A DNA stretch of 64,000 nt from Acephala macrosclerotiorum (lineage: Eukaryota > Ascomycota > Leotiomycetes > Helotiales > Mollisiaceae). This document shows, piece by piece, positions 11,382 to 23,097 of the stretch; the stretch's first letter is position 1, and each line of letters starts with the position of its first letter. The DNA is taken from positions 124,001 through 188,000 of the forward strand of contig MU119279.1 of assembly GCA_014904845.1 (NCBI GenBank), in the 5' to 3' direction. Below the pieces are notes generated by a model. The model made no database searches. It was not told the DNA's origin and saw nothing but the letters and a program-made list of their open reading frames with translations. The position numbers and the translations under genes are program-made.

Positions 11382-12166
11382 TTAAATTGTTAGTAGGGAT
11401 CAGGAAGGAATAGCTTGGAGTATAATTATTGTTGGCAAGATCTCGACAGAGTTGGCAGAGAGGGAGGCTGCGTCAACACCCACCCAAGCAATGGGAGGGA
11501 TGAAGGAATAGCATAAGATGTACAATACGACAGTCTGCTTGGAGGAGCTAAGGAACACGATGTAGGATATGAGGAATGGAAGGAAAGCGGCATCACGTCT
11601 GTCATACTACACTCCAGTCGAAGAATAATACGAATGCAATGTACAATCAAGACAAATCACGCATTGGACACCTTGTCAACCTGGAATTGTTAAGAGCAAC
11701 AAGTTTTGAAGAGTCTTGTAAGGACATAGTAGACCCCTCTCACAATAACAAAGAGACAGAATCCAGCAGCTATGGCCTCCTGAGAACGAGTCAAATAGTC
11801 GTCACTCTCTCCTAGCCGAACCCCTATCACAAAGCGAGAACCCGTACCAGCATCCTCGTCTCTACCCCCTTTCACGGATAAGCCCCTGACACCAAGCGAA
11901 CAAGATATAAAAAACAACGAAGTTTTTGGTATTAGTTATCTATCTGCAAGCAATGCACGCTCTGAAGTACGCTCAAAGAAAATCAACGCATTTTTCAAGT
12001 CTCGTATCAACTACATCAAGCCCATGACATAGAGCTGGTGGCTTGAATCTTGCAAATACCTCGCTTCCCCTATTTTGTGCAGCAGAAGCACCGCCACATT
12101 TACCCCATTGTTACCCCTTCTCTTTATCACCTTTCTATACCACTCTTCTTCAGATCTTCAGATCAT
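11382..12166. other. Convergent intergenic region, no gene seen
   Basis: Contains the 3' ends of the HTH-like gene and of the dehydrogenase. No other supported feature. Confidence 0.35.
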
Positions 12167-13367
12167 CTACCAAGCAGCATGCCCCCCATCCATCCTCAAA
12201 TCACTACCAGTCATGAAACTACTCGCATCACTAATCAAGAAAGCTGCCGCACCCCTATACTCCTCGGGCTTGCTCAATCTTCCCAACATATTCTGCTTTG
12301 GCCACTCCTCTCTTCTCTCTGGGTATTCCTTGAATAGCTCTTCGACCATAGCGGTAACGATGTAGCCAGGCGAGATGGTGTTCACTCTGATACCGTATTG
12401 ACCCCATTCTGAGGCGAGATTTCGACCGAGTTGGATGACGGCAGCTTTGGAGGCGTTGTAGGCGGGGCAGATGAGTCCCTGGAGGTACTCTTGTTAGTAG
12501 CACTCTCTAAGCTCTCGTCTTTCGAATAATCTAGAGAGGGGAGAATGTATCTTAGGGGAGGGAAAACTCGCCCTGTTGGCAATAGTCCCGCTCATACTAG
12601 CAATCATAACAATACTCCCTCCATTCCCAAACCTAACCATCTGCTTCGCCACCGCCTGCGCCGTCATAAAACACCCCGTAACATTGACACTCATCATATT
12701 ATCACTATCCTTCGCCGTATACTCCAAAGCAGGCATCTCCTTCTGGATACCAGCCGCAGCGATCAGGCCATCAAGTCTTTGATGCTTGTCTGCGATCTCT
12801 TGAACGATGGCGTTCATTTGCTCGACATCTCGGACATCAATTCGGCGGTAGGAAAGGGAGGTGCCGAGCTCGTTTTCGGCGCGAGCTTGGATGCGGGAGA
12901 AGTTTGGGGAGGGGGATTCGAGGCGGTCGAGTGCGTAGACTTTTGTCTTACGTGATCAGCTTCTGCGTGGTTTTGGGGAGGGGCTGCCCGCAGGACTCAT
13001 TCCCATAGAAGTTAAGGAATTCATGCCTGGAGAAACAATGAGAGGGGGGGGAAATACCAATGGCACCAGCCTCCAACAGTGCCTCAGCTTGCACCAAACC
13101 CAACCCTCTAGCAGCGCCAGAAACCAAAACGACCTTGTCAACCAAGTTGAACTCAGGTAAGCGTTTGGTGGTACCTAGATACGTTGGTACCTGACCCTTC
13201 AGGAGCGCTGCGCCTTCAGCTTCGGGAGCTTCGGGGGGACTGCGAGTGGGAGTTGCGTTGAGGGGACGGATGGCTGAGAGTAAGCGGGAGATGATTGGGG
13301 TGGATTGTGATCTGGGAAGTGAACGACGTGCTGCTCGAGGCAGGGCTCTAAAGATTGAGGTGTTCAT
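12167..13367 (-). CDS. Short-chain dehydrogenase/reductase, polyol/sorbose-reductase type
   Basis: Three exons, 13367-13058, 12939-12572 and 12478-12167, give 329 aa. Intron 1 (12940-13057) is GT-AG; intron 2 (12479-12571) uses a GC donor (GCGAGT) with a TACTAAC branch and CCAG acceptor. The first 70 residues are Arg- and Ser-rich and amphipathic, suggesting a mitochondrial presequence. The Rossmann motif SGAARGLG is at 83-90, an AAG motif follows, the catalytic Ser is in IASMSG, and the Tyr/Lys pair is in YNASK. The C-terminus (SSFMTGSDLRMDGG) is typical of fungal D-arabinitol dehydrogenase, L-xylulose or sorbose reductases. It should reduce a ketose or oxidise a polyol with NAD(P)H; substrate not decidable from sequence. 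Confidence 0.88.
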
Positions 13368-14879
13368 TGTGATTTGTGGGTTGGAGGTGTATGTGAGAGG
13401 GAAGAAGAGTTGTGAGGGAAGGAATATATATGAGAAAAAGTTGAAGTGGAGAGAAGGCTAGAATATATCTGACAGCGTTGATCATTCAATTTCCTGGACC
13501 GTACCTTCCAGATCAACGAACCTAGAATCTCTCGAGGCAAGCAGACGCGACCGTAACCACGGGCTCTCGACGGTTCGGATTCCCCTTTAAGTTGCTGTTG
13601 CTTGATGTGGATAGCTCTTTCCTTGGGCAAGTTGGCCTAGACCTCTGATATGCGGGGCAAGGAAGGTTCTCCGAGCTCGTGGTATGACTCTCCTGTTTAT
13701 TAATGTAGTAAGCTCCACTCTCTCTGTTCCGTGTAACTTTTTCTTTCTGTTTCGGTGCTGCGATGAGACGTTGAGACGTGCTCGATTTCCCTGTTGGCGC
13801 ACGGCTTACAATGTGGCGTTTTCATTGCGGGGTAAATTTTGAGGCTTGCAGGACGCCACCACTCATTCAACTTTTGCCTTTGTTATTTCCTCTCACTTCA
13901 ACCTCTCGAATGTATATTTACATATCTTCGCCATCCCTGATCAGTTTCGAGAACGAAGAACAAGATCTTTATAAGACCGTTGTCCCAGAAAATGCCACGT
14001 ACAAACCTCATATTTCCAGACAAGGGGAGCTGCAGAAGGGAAAGCTTGGAATTGTGGGGGCTGAAGAGCTGTTCGGATTACCCTTTCGAGCACCCCGCTC
14101 CGGGTCGATCCCTTTGCAGAATGCCGCTGCAGTGCACACGTGAGTGTCACACGAAGAGGGGCAAATATTGACATGAAGAACTCATATAATTGTTGAGAGG
14201 AAATTCAATGCGAATAGGCGGATTACATGTGAAGGTTGTATGAAGGTTCACTGGGGCTTGGTTGTGCGTATCGCGCTTAAAGGTGCTTGAAGGGTACAAG
14301 GGCAGAAGTTCGGCACTGTAATGCTGGTAACGGCAGTTTAATGTTCTCTTTTGGGAGTCTGTGGTGATGCTTTGGGTCAGTTGCATGGCTTTTTGAGTTG
14401 GCTTCGAAAGGTGTGTGTGGCATTGCATGTCGGAGTACTTTAAACCGAAATGGCGTTGCGTTGCCAGCGGAGGAAGACTCCTCCTGAGCGGCATAATCGT
14501 TGCCTCATTATATCATATCGCACTGTATCGAACCTCGTAGCAAATACGAATTATACAGTCACGTTTAATATACCCCTCGTTCTTCCTATCTCAGCTTGTT
14601 TCGAGTTGCTTTCACTTCCTGCGACTCCTCATCGAATCTCTAGAGGCTATCAAGACTCTTCTGGGGTATCAGTTGGTACTATACTTTAACCAACGCAAAA
14701 CCACTTCCTCGAGACCCCGAATTCTCAACACCACCCACCCGACAGGAGGACTCCTTTCTCCTCAACCTCAAGATCCACCTGCATCGGACTTACTACGGCC
14801 CGCAGATAATTCCTTCAGAATTTCCACCACGTCTGTATAGATGTACATAACAAAAACCCTGATGTAATCAACAAAAACC
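13368..14879. other. Intergenic region, no gene seen
   Basis: Upstream DNA of the dehydrogenase followed by about 1.2 kb without a supported gene up to the tRNA. Several short frames exist in all directions, none with a recognisable protein. Confidence 0.35.
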
Positions 14880-14951
14880 GGCCTGCTGGCCCAATGGCAA
14901 GGCGCTTGACTACGAATCAAGAGATTGCAGGTTCGATCCCTGCGTAGGTCG
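14880..14951 (+). tRNA. tRNA-Arg (anticodon ACG)
   Basis: A 72-nt cloverleaf without intron. The acceptor stem GGCCTGC pairs with GTAGGTC (two G-U pairs), the D stem is GCC/GGC, the anticodon stem CTTGA/TCAAG carries loop CTACGAA with ACG, and the T stem GCAGG/CCTGC encloses TTCGATC. The discriminator base is G at 14951. A34 would be modified to inosine to read CGU, CGC and CGA. Confidence 0.95.
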
Positions 14952-14977
14952 TTTACTACTGTTGATTATTATTATTA

Positions 14978-14981
14978 TTTT
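14978..14981 (+). terminator. RNA polymerase III terminator of tRNA-Arg
   Basis: First TTTT run downstream of the tRNA, 27 bases past its 3' end. Confidence 0.6.
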
Positions 14982-16639
14982 GCATTTCTTTTGAATAAAG
15001 AGCAAGAGGAAACTGGAAGGAAAATTTTGATTTGGACTTTTTTGTTGGCCTCTCCCCTGTTCCTCAAGCGAGAGCGAGCGTGCCAAAGAGAGGCAGTTAC
15101 AGTGCGGCCGAGATTTTGCCATGCTTGAGGCAGGTGGGGTACTTAGTGGCTTGACCTCGACTTCTTATAAAAGTCGGTGTCAATGTTCTTTTCACCCGAG
15201 AACGAGGCACGGAGCTAGGCTCCGCAAAGCTTTCTTATAGGCCTTTAGGTCTTTATCTGAGACTTCCTAAAGTCAGTATCAATCTTTTGTACCACCCTTT
15301 CCACTCACTCCAGATACCAAACCTTGGCTACTTTGCCATTTCAACAAGTTCGTGCTGCTCCATCTCATTGAAACCATTTCATTCAGGTCCTGTAATCTAA
15401 CATCGATAAAATGTCTCTAATGAGAAAGGTTTAAACTCCCGTTCTGAAAATAATCCCCTATGTACGTAACATTCCGACCTCTCCTTCATCGTTCACTAAG
15501 AAATCTCGAAACTTCGTATTAACACCTATTCGTCAACTTGAGAATGACAAACCCTCGAAAGCCGGATTGTTACCGACGCGAAGAAACTATGATCATCCTG
15601 TCCCTCGTTTTGAATATCCGAAGCTTTGACTTTATACCATCTTCCTTGCTATATGATGTTCGCCTCTAGCATGGACGTATTGTTAAAACCCCAGACCATG
15701 ACTCGAAGCACGAGAATGTGGACTGAAAGAAGTGTAATTCATTTTAGTGGCAACGAGTGGAGACGGTCGTGCAAGATACTCAAGTGTCAGCTATTCTGTC
15801 CCTCGCTGCATTCACATTTCAAAGGCTCGAAGACTGACTCTTTTCCAAGTTGTCCTCGAGACATGTATTCGGAGAGCAGCCCTTTTCTATGATTCATCCT
15901 GTTCACTTACGGTAGTACAAAACCTTTCGGGTGTCGAGGGGCATGGATTCAAAGTTCGGAGAAGCAACACCAACCCAGCTGCGATACCACAAGAAACCCT
16001 AAAGCGGAATACCCGAGGTATGAAATACCATTGCCAATTCTAGAAATGCTATATTGTTCTCCATGTTAATATTCGATCCATAAATGCTGTTTGCAAGGAA
16101 TGGGGCTTCTTATTGCTAAGTGTGGATGACGAGCACGAGGCTGCGGGGTAGATGACGTCGAGGTCGGACAAGATGGGACTTTGAGCAGTGGATAACGATG
16201 CTGACGAGGGTAAGCTAGCGTCAATTTACGCAAGTTTCGAGATTGAATACTGGTAGAAGATGGAAGTGTTTGCGGATCTCGAGGGAATTGGACTTCAAAA
16301 CACTCATAAGGGTAAGGGGAAAAGGCTGTACTTTACTCAACATTAAATCCTCAGGGGGAAAAAGAACTGGGCTACAAAAGCACACCAGGTTCCATATGCA
16401 GATGGGGTCCAGACACTTGCGACTCATGATCATGTTCTCTTGCGGGCCGATAATCGGAGTGACAGGAAGGGGGAACATCGGGTCTGGGGACAACAATGAA
16501 CTACGGCTCGGTAAACACTCACACCACTAGCCTTTTCACGTGAAAAAGATGGAACAGGTACCTAGGTATTATTAGATGATATCCAAGTGTCAAGTTCGAA
16601 TACTAAATAAAGAATGGAAATAATTCTGGATTATGCAAA
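14982..16639. other. Stretch without a gene
   Basis: No protein or RNA gene was recognised. Two loosely similar pieces (near 15165 and 15270, both with AAGTC-G/A-GT-TCAAT) suggest an old short duplication. Confidence 0.3.
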
Positions 16640-16678
16640 GCTCTTTGGCAAGAGGAGCAAAAAGGGAAATCCCCCCGA

Positions 16679-16722
16679 TCCCATTGAAAGTTTACGTTGT
16701 GAAACAGAAATTCCCAATGGGA
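16679..16722 (+). repeat. Array unit A hairpin
   Basis: TCCCATTG (16679-16686) pairs perfectly with CAATGGGA (16715-16722). The box TTAAATTTATATAC and an ACGACTA block follow, the latter as in units D and E. Confidence 0.55.
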
Positions 16723-17055
16723 CCGTGATGGAAACCTGCTTACTTAAATTTATATACTCTACGACTAGAAGTCGATCCACAGTGTGGCGACGATGCTCGG
16801 TTGCGGAGAAGTGGGGAGCTTGCAAACAATTTAGTGACAGCACTTCAAAATATCGACGCACCTCGAATCCTCTTCGTTGGAATCTATCACAAGATGGAAT
16901 CTATCATAAGAAGTTTGCTTTCTATGTGGAAATCCCCAAAAACTAACTCCCAAGGAAAGGAAGTCTTTTCAATTGTGCAAAGAAAACCTTTGCTCATGAA
17001 GTACAAATCAAATGTTGGGATAATTATCCAAAAATGCAAAAGGTCCATGAGCAAA

Positions 17056-17075
17056 GGTATCGCTTTAGCAATGCC
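17056..17075 (+). repeat. Array unit B hairpin
   Basis: GGTATCGC and GCAATGCC (7 of 8 positions pair, one of them G-U) around loop TTTA, followed by ATTTAAATACATA at 17106. Confidence 0.45.
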
Positions 17076-17387
17076 TAACCTCACGGGCCTGCGAAAATAT
17101 TGCATATTTAAATACATAGATACATTTCGGCGTTGTGGATTCGATCCTTGCCCGGGGTGGTTGCTTTGATTGAGGTTGAAGAGATTCGATGCACGGCCGC
17201 TGCCAGCACTTCCAAGCACCAAAAAAAAGCCTTCTTAGCAAAAAATATATGATGTCCCATCGCGCGAGGGAAATTGAAAAGAAAAAGAAAGATCAACGCA
17301 ACTCAGCCAAGTTTTACGAAAACAGATCGTGAAATCTACCCCTAGAATTGAAGCTAAGTGTCTATTAGAATTGGTAAAAACGGTAAA

Positions 17388-17442
17388 AGAGTGAGCGGAA
17401 AGCGCGATCTGGGGTTGAGTCCTAATCGTCTCTCATCACTCT
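17388..17442 (+). repeat. Array unit C hairpin
   Basis: AGAGTGA (17388-17394) pairs with TCACTCT (17436-17442). Box ATTTAAATCTATAC starts at 17460. Confidence 0.6.
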
Positions 17443-17756
17443 GGAAGCAAAAAGTCATTATTTAAATCTATACGGCCCTCCTTTCATCAAAGTGGAGCTA
17501 GTGCTTTGCCGAGAAAGGCGCGCTTCTTCTATCTACGAAAGCAAAACCAGTAGCCAGAAAATTACAACACATCGCAAAACCAAGCATCAGCAGTAATAAA
17601 TCATCATTCAATCACAATTGATTTTTCAGGATAGAGAAAGCCGCAAAGAAAAACCATGGTTGGCTCCTTGAATATATTGCGCATGACCCTCTTAAGCTCT
17701 TTTCAGGTTAGGGAGATGTTAGAATTGGTAAAAAAAAAAAAAAAAAAAAAGTAAAA

Positions 17757-17806
17757 GAGTGGAGAGGTCGGCTCAGGGGTTCATTCCTTGCCGCCTCTCA
17801 TCACTC
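17757..17806 (+). repeat. Array unit D hairpin
   Basis: Three stacked helices: GAGTG/CACTC, GAGAGG/CCTCTC and CGGC/GCCG, with small bulges. A run of 21 A (17730-17750) lies just upstream. Box ATTTAAATCTATAC starts at 17825. Confidence 0.65.
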
Positions 17807-18101
17807 CTGAAACAAAAAGTTATTATTTAAATCTATACTCCGTACGACTATCTTTCGCTCGAAGTGGGGCAAGTGTTTTGCCGAGAAGTGCTCCGTCCCT
17901 TCCTTGCGAAGCAAAAGCCAACAATCCAAAAAGTTTGAAGTGCATCGGAAGAATACGCATTAGCAATAATGAACCATTCCATGACGATCTCTTTAAGAAG
18001 GGAATAGGAAGCAAAAAGAGCGCCCTGGTCGGCTTCCTGACGAGGTTACGCATGATTTCTCTTCTCAGGCTGGAAAGTCTGTTAGAATCACTAAAAAGAA
18101 A

Positions 18102-18158
18102 AGGAATGAGAGGATACTCGGGCCTAGGTTTTAGCCTTAGCCGTTTCTCATCATTCCT
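18102..18158 (+). repeat. Array unit E hairpin
   Basis: AGGAATGA pairs with TCATTCCT. Compared with unit D, a G-C pair in the outer helix has become A-T, so both arms changed together. Box ATTTAAATATATAC starts at 18175. Confidence 0.65.
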
Positions 18159-18426
18159 GAAACAAAAAAGTTTTATTTAAATATATACGACTATATCACG
18201 AGCGAAGAGGGAGGAGTTATTTGCAAGTCTCCGAGAAGCTCTCGCTTCCTACACTTCAAAAAGCCAGAACCAAAAAAGATAACTATGCATCGGTATCACG
18301 CAGTTATAGCGTACAATTATCCCATTCAGCGAACATGTAGTCTCGTTTCAACTCTATCCAGTAAAATGATTGTGAAGAATATCGCACTCCAAACGACCCT
18401 TGCTTGTTAGAATCTGCAAAAAAGGC

Positions 18427-18439
18427 ACCATGCGATGGT
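18427..18439 (+). repeat. Array unit F hairpin
   Basis: ACCAT/ATGGT around GCG. An outer GGCA at 18424 can instead pair with TGCC at 18465. Box ATTTAAATACATAC starts at 18493. This is the most diverged unit and the array fades after it. Confidence 0.4.
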
Positions 18440-18560
18440 AAAGACAAGATGTTAATCCGATCAATGCCAAGGCCTGCAACAAAAAATGTCTAATTTAAAT
18501 ACATACGCATCAGAGCCCTGGCTTCGATACATGACTTGGAAATACGAAGGCGTGGAAGTG

Positions 18561-19251
18561 CGTTGAGGCCTTCGATCTAGTACAATATCTAATGGAATCT
18601 AGATCATAAGAACAATTGGATCACGCAGCTCAAGACCCTACTGGCTGTCGAAAAGTCAAATTTACAAGTATAATTCCTCGGGAGGTCAAGGGTCTGGCCC
18701 CCTCGCTTGCATCCTCACTGTGACCTCTCCCGAGCCTCTTCAACCCACCTCCAACCCTTTATTTACTAACAGACAAGCCCTATACTATATCTGTCTTCTG
18801 AGTCTCTTTCTGGGCCAAAGCTATGTACAAGCCAGCGATTGACGAGAAGAGTGGGCAATGGATGGGTGTGGGAATTTTTTTTAGAAGGGTGCATATGAGC
18901 AAGGCATATGAGATATAACATTACAATCGCAACATTGCGAAACTACTGGTTGCAGCGGAGCAATAATAGACGAGCAAGATCAATATTAAAGTCAGACAGA
19001 TAACAAGGTTCTTCGTACCTTGGATTCTTCACTGGTGTGTGCGCTTGCTGCAGGTGAGAGCACTTAGGAAGGGCCTTGATCAAGTCCATTCGTTTCTTCA
19101 ACCCAGCCCTCAAGGATTCCACCGAGAAGAGATCTACTACCGGGAAGTGAAGATTCTAGTAGGAGCAAGTGATGCTACCCTGAGCATGCCCATAACTCCA
19201 TTGCTATGCCCAAATCCACGCAGAAGATGATAACTTTTGTGTTCCTAACCC
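18561..19251. other. Stretch without a gene
   Basis: No supported gene; the right part is downstream of the HYPK-like gene. Confidence 0.35.
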
Positions 19252-19830
19252 TTATACTGCTGGCGCGATGTATGCTCTCAATGCCTTCGCTGCATCTCCA
19301 TCGTGTGCCTTCAGTAGATCTGTAGCCCTCATCTTTGTGAGCTCGAGTTCCTCAACCTGGAAAGAGTTTTGTTAGCAAGGTCTTCAGTGCTTGAGCACAG
19401 CGGCCAAGGACTCAGAAATACATTGCGGGGTAATGTGGGGCAGTAACAGCAATAAGCACTCAATACCCATCGCCAAAGAAAGGGGCACTGTGCGAAGAGC
19501 ACGCAAGCAGTAATCCGCAAGACACAAACATACCAGCAGCGTAACATCAGCAGGATCAACCTTAACCGCCTTCTTCACAACCTTCGTCTCATCCTTCTTC
19601 GCAACCGTCCCATTCGTCTCTGTCGCCCCTCCCAGCCTCTCCATCGCCTTCCTCACAGCTTCCTGATCAACATCCTTTGTCCCTGCACTGTCATCATCCC
19701 GATTGTCAAGCGTTGAGAGAGCTGCTGCGGCTTTCCTATCTTCTGCAGATTTTGCTGCGATTGGAACTTCTTCGTCGATGTCTCCAGTTGTGGCGCCTTC
19801 TACTGCATTTGGCGGTTGAGGGTCTGCCAT
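19252..19830 (-). CDS. HYPK/NAC-alpha-like UBA domain protein
   Basis: Exons 19830-19534 and 19356-19252, with intron 19357-19533 (GTATGT...TTTCCAG, 177 nt, phase 0), give 133 aa. The first 90 residues are acidic and charged, containing RKAAAALSTLD. The C-terminus, ADVTLLVEELELTKMRATD and onward through LKAHDGD, is the UBA-like domain of the HYPK/NAC-alpha group. HYPK binds the ribosome-linked NatA N-terminal acetyltransferase and acts as a chaperone; that role is known for the family and is inferred here. Cytosolic, without signal or TM segments. It is divergent from the DAHP synthase gene with 287 bp between start codons. Confidence 0.85.
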
Positions 19831-20117
19831 TGTGAAGGTGTTTGGCAGGACACAGGGAGGTATGGATGTGGGAGTGAAGAGCTTGACACCGCAGGATGCT
19901 TGAAGCTCAAAAAAGTGTCGTCAGTTGGGCGGTGGCAGTATGGTGGACGATAAGCACAATCGAAAAGGAGGCGATACCTGAATAGGATATTTAGCCGAGC
20001 CATGACAGCCTCTTGAAAATTATTACCCCACAACGCGTGAATCATTCCATAGTTTAAGACCGCGACTTTACAATTACAACTTCTTGCTTTGGATCCTTGC
20101 GTATTGCAAGATTCGAG
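19831..20117. promoter_or_regulatory. Shared divergent promoter of HYPK-like and DAHP synthase genes
   Basis: Only 287 bp separate the two ATGs, so both promoters and 5' UTRs lie here. A GGGCGG element (around 19926) is the only notable motif. No clear Gcn4-type TGACTCA site was seen, though such sites often regulate this enzyme. Confidence 0.5.
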
Positions 20118-21633
20118 ATGTCGAGAAATGAGGAACTTGCTTCGTCAGGGGTAGATGAGAACGACCTTGGTTTGGATGGCACCAAGGGACGTCGTGCAGC
20201 AGCCCCAGCATGGAAACCAGATTCCTGGACAAGCAAACCCATCAAGCAAAGTCCAGAGTATGGTAACCAAGCCGAGGTCGACACTGCTCTTGCCAAGCTT
20301 CGACGCCTGCCACCAATTGTCACTCCCTACGAGATTGAGAAGTTGAAAGCATCTCTCCGGGATTGTGCTGAAAGCAAAGCTTTTCTCCTCCAAGGAGGCG
20401 ACTGCGCCGAGCTATTCGACTACTGCGAACCCGAAGCTATCGAGTCCAAGATCAAGTTGCTCTTGCAAATGAGTTTAGTCTTGATTTCTGGCCTCAATAA
20501 GCCTGTTGTCCGTATTGCGAGAATGGCGGGTCAGTATGCCAAACCACGATCAAGCCCCAATGAAATCATCGATGGCAAGCAAGTTCCTTCTTTCAGAGGT
20601 GACATCTTGAACGGCTACCCAGTCGATGAACGAGATTTAGATCCGTCAAGATTGGTCAGGTGAGTTTCCCTCCTCTCCAAGATGAAATCTTTCTAACATA
20701 TCCAGCGCCTACTTCCATTCCGCAGCAACTTTGAACTATGTCCGAGCATCCATCTCCTCTGGCATCGCTGACTTGCACCGTCCATTAAATTGGGGACTCG
20801 GTCACGTCCGAGATCCCGAGCTGCAAATAAAATACTCCCAAATCGTCTCCTCAATCACAGAATCCCTCAACTTCATGCGAACCGTAGGAGCCGACACAGC
20901 CGGCCAACTTCAAACCGTTGATCTCTACACCAGCCACGAAGGTCTCCTCCTCCAATACGAGCAAGCACTCACTCGAACACTTGGGCCTTTGGCTGCTCCC
21001 GCCAACAGACCCCCATCCGTCCATCCCATATACAGTAGGTTAGACCTGAATTACGACACCTCCGCCCACTTCCTCTGGATCGGTGACCGCACACGACAAA
21101 TCGATGGCGCACACGTCGAATTCTTCCGCGGCCTCGCAAACCCAATCGGCATCAAAATCGGTCCCACCACCGCCACATCCGACGTCCTCACTCTCCTCCG
21201 TCGTCTTAACCCTACTGAAGAAGTAGGGAAAGTAACGCTCATCACCCGCTTCGGCTCATCCAAAGTCGCTGACCTCTTGCCACCCCACATCAAAGAGGTG
21301 CAAAACAGCGAATATAGAGGAAAAGTGGTCTGGCAGTGCGATCCTATGCATGGAAATACCCGCAGCACTGCGACTGGGATCAAGACTCGGCAATTTGAAG
21401 ATATTTTGTCGGAGTTGAGACAGACGTTGGCTATTCATCGGGAGTTGAATAGCTATCTTGGCGGTGTTCATTTGGAGATGACTGGAGATGCTGTTACGGA
21501 GTGTACGGGTGGGAGTGAGGGGCTTGATGATGATGATTTGAGCCTTAACTATACGAGTTATTGTGACCCGAGGTTGAACGAAAAGCAGTCGCTTGAGTTG
21601 GCTTTCTTGATTGCTGGGTTCTACAAGAAGTAG
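20118..21633 (+). CDS. Class II 3-deoxy-D-arabino-heptulosonate-7-phosphate (DAHP) synthase
   Basis: Exons 20118-20659 and 20706-21633, with intron 20660-20705 (46 nt, GTGAGT...TCCAG), give 489 aa. The first ATG is MSRNEELASS; an extension to 20097 would need a TTG start. It joins phosphoenolpyruvate and erythrose 4-phosphate as the first step of the shikimate pathway. Class II marks are the SWTSKPIKQ entry, LLQGGDCAE, RMAGQYAKPRSS, FRGDILNG, SAYFHSAATLNYVR, YTSHEGLLL, GPTT, CDPMHGNT and the C-terminal HLEMTGDAVTECTGG with SYCDPRLN. The metal ligands (Cys in GDCAE, His in MHG, Glu in LEMTG, Asp in CDPRLN) are present, so it should be active. No biosynthetic cluster surrounds it, so a housekeeping role is likely. 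Confidence 0.95.
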
Positions 21634-23097
21634 CCTTTTTGTGTTTGGTAGTCAGCTGCTTTCTAGCTGGGCGTATATCGATCGCAATACTGACTGGAAG
21701 TCGCAAGATTGATGTATGCGGCGTCGAAAAATGCTGGGAGTTCATAGCGTTGATTTGTAAGTCTCCCCTCCTCGTGTACTTGACCCAGACGCTGACTTGA
21801 AAGTCTCTTAGTTTTGCATCACCACGGGCGTCTAAAATGACAGCATAGAGATCAACTTCGACGAAATGATGATCTCCCTTCCTCTGCAACAGCCTTTCAC
21901 TCTTTCATACAGTGCAGTGCTGAATCATGCTCACACTTCGAAACGTTTACCTCCCGTCCGAAGCTCTCTCATCTACCTTTATATATATACCGACACTACT
22001 ATCAATGACCGTCATCTTGGCAGACTTCAAAAATAACACGATAAGTATGCCCAAATTGAATTAAATTTAACTGAATCAAGACAATTCTGACAGTTTTACA
22101 TGATCCAAGGAAAGGAGGGTTCCCACGTTTATACAAAGTCGTGAAGTCTACCAGCAGTTCTCAAAGCTGGTCTTGAGCTCAACAATTTGATAGGAGGGAA
22201 CAAGGAAGAATTAAAATTCTTGGGCTAGTTGATCACTGGCTCAAACTCAATTTACAATGTATATATAGCACATTCCACAAAGGAAAATGGTCACCGTGGA
22301 TAATCACCCCACCGACCGGTCAATCAACGTTAAGAAGCTAGGCAAAGACTGTATTACTCCAAAGACGTAACCTAACATTCCCTCCCTACACATCTTGAGC
22401 ATTGCTAACACAAGACTTCAGGACGAATTTTAGACACAAATTGTTCCGACACCTTGACCAAGACCCAATGAAGGCCTCACAATTACGAATCCTCCCCACA
22501 CCTCCCTCTCTCCTTCAACCGCCTTTCACCGAACCTCGTTCCCATACCCCATTCAGCTTCCTCACACCTCAACATCCTACTTCGTCAAATGGATTATTTC
22601 GCATCGTTGGAACTCAGTGGCTTTCTAGACAAGGAAAACACTGGAATCTTGACTTCTCGAAATCAGCATCGCAGCGGACGATTTGAGGAGAATCTTGGAA
22701 CCGGTAGCTACTACATGGTTGCCAGCTTGTCGCTCGTATCGCCTGTTTAACAGTACGCATAACCACTCACGCTACTGTACGAATGAGAATTGGCAAAAGT
22801 AGCTGTTGTCTTCTCGTCCGCAATCCTCCATTTTTTCTTGCTCTTCACAACCAGTCTGTTCGTCTCCAAGTACATCGGCGAGGCTCAGCAAAGGCTCCGA
22901 GCGAATTGCAAGAGGGACAGATCTCGAATCTGTATGGATAGTTTCTGCCTCTGGAATTCCTACTCCGTTTGACTGCATAAACGAAAATCAAGAAAAGCGA
23001 CATCCGATCCGAGACTCCATGCACGATGAACGCTAGTGTTGTTTCTCCGCAAATGTACTGCAGCTTGAGGAATAGGCCGCAGGTATCGTAGAGAACT

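Larger units (their letters stand above)
16640..18560 (+). repeat. Tandem array of six diverged ~350-bp hairpin-bearing units
   Basis: A box of the form (A)TTTAAAT-A/C/T-A-T-A recurs at about 16746, 17106, 17460, 17825, 18175 and 18493, so spacings are 360, 354, 365, 350 and 318. The three central units also share GTTAGAAT at their left end (17364 with one mismatch, 17718, 18081; again at 18416), a hairpin about 40 nt later, then (G)AA(A/G)CAAAAAG, then the box, then a GCCGAGAAG or CTCCGAGAAG block and a GCAAAAGCCA-like block. Hairpin arms differ between units but stay complementary. No frame is conserved. This could be a cluster of structured non-coding RNAs, a decayed satellite, or a tandem array of a small transposon. 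Orientation is given as the reading direction of the motifs. Confidence 0.65.

Noticed and set aside
13778..14494. Open frames of 115-121 codons on both strands
   Set aside because: No recognisable protein, no intron context, and each overlaps an equally long frame on the other strand.
17130..17160. B-box-like GGATTCGATCC in the 17-kb array suggesting a tRNA or tRNA-derived SINE
   Set aside because: No cloverleaf can be folded around it and other units lack a consistent A or B box; the shared features are the hairpin and the ATTTAAAT box.
17788..18180. A 130-codon open frame across array units D and E
   Set aside because: It crosses the tandem units in no consistent frame and is not conserved between units; treated as chance.
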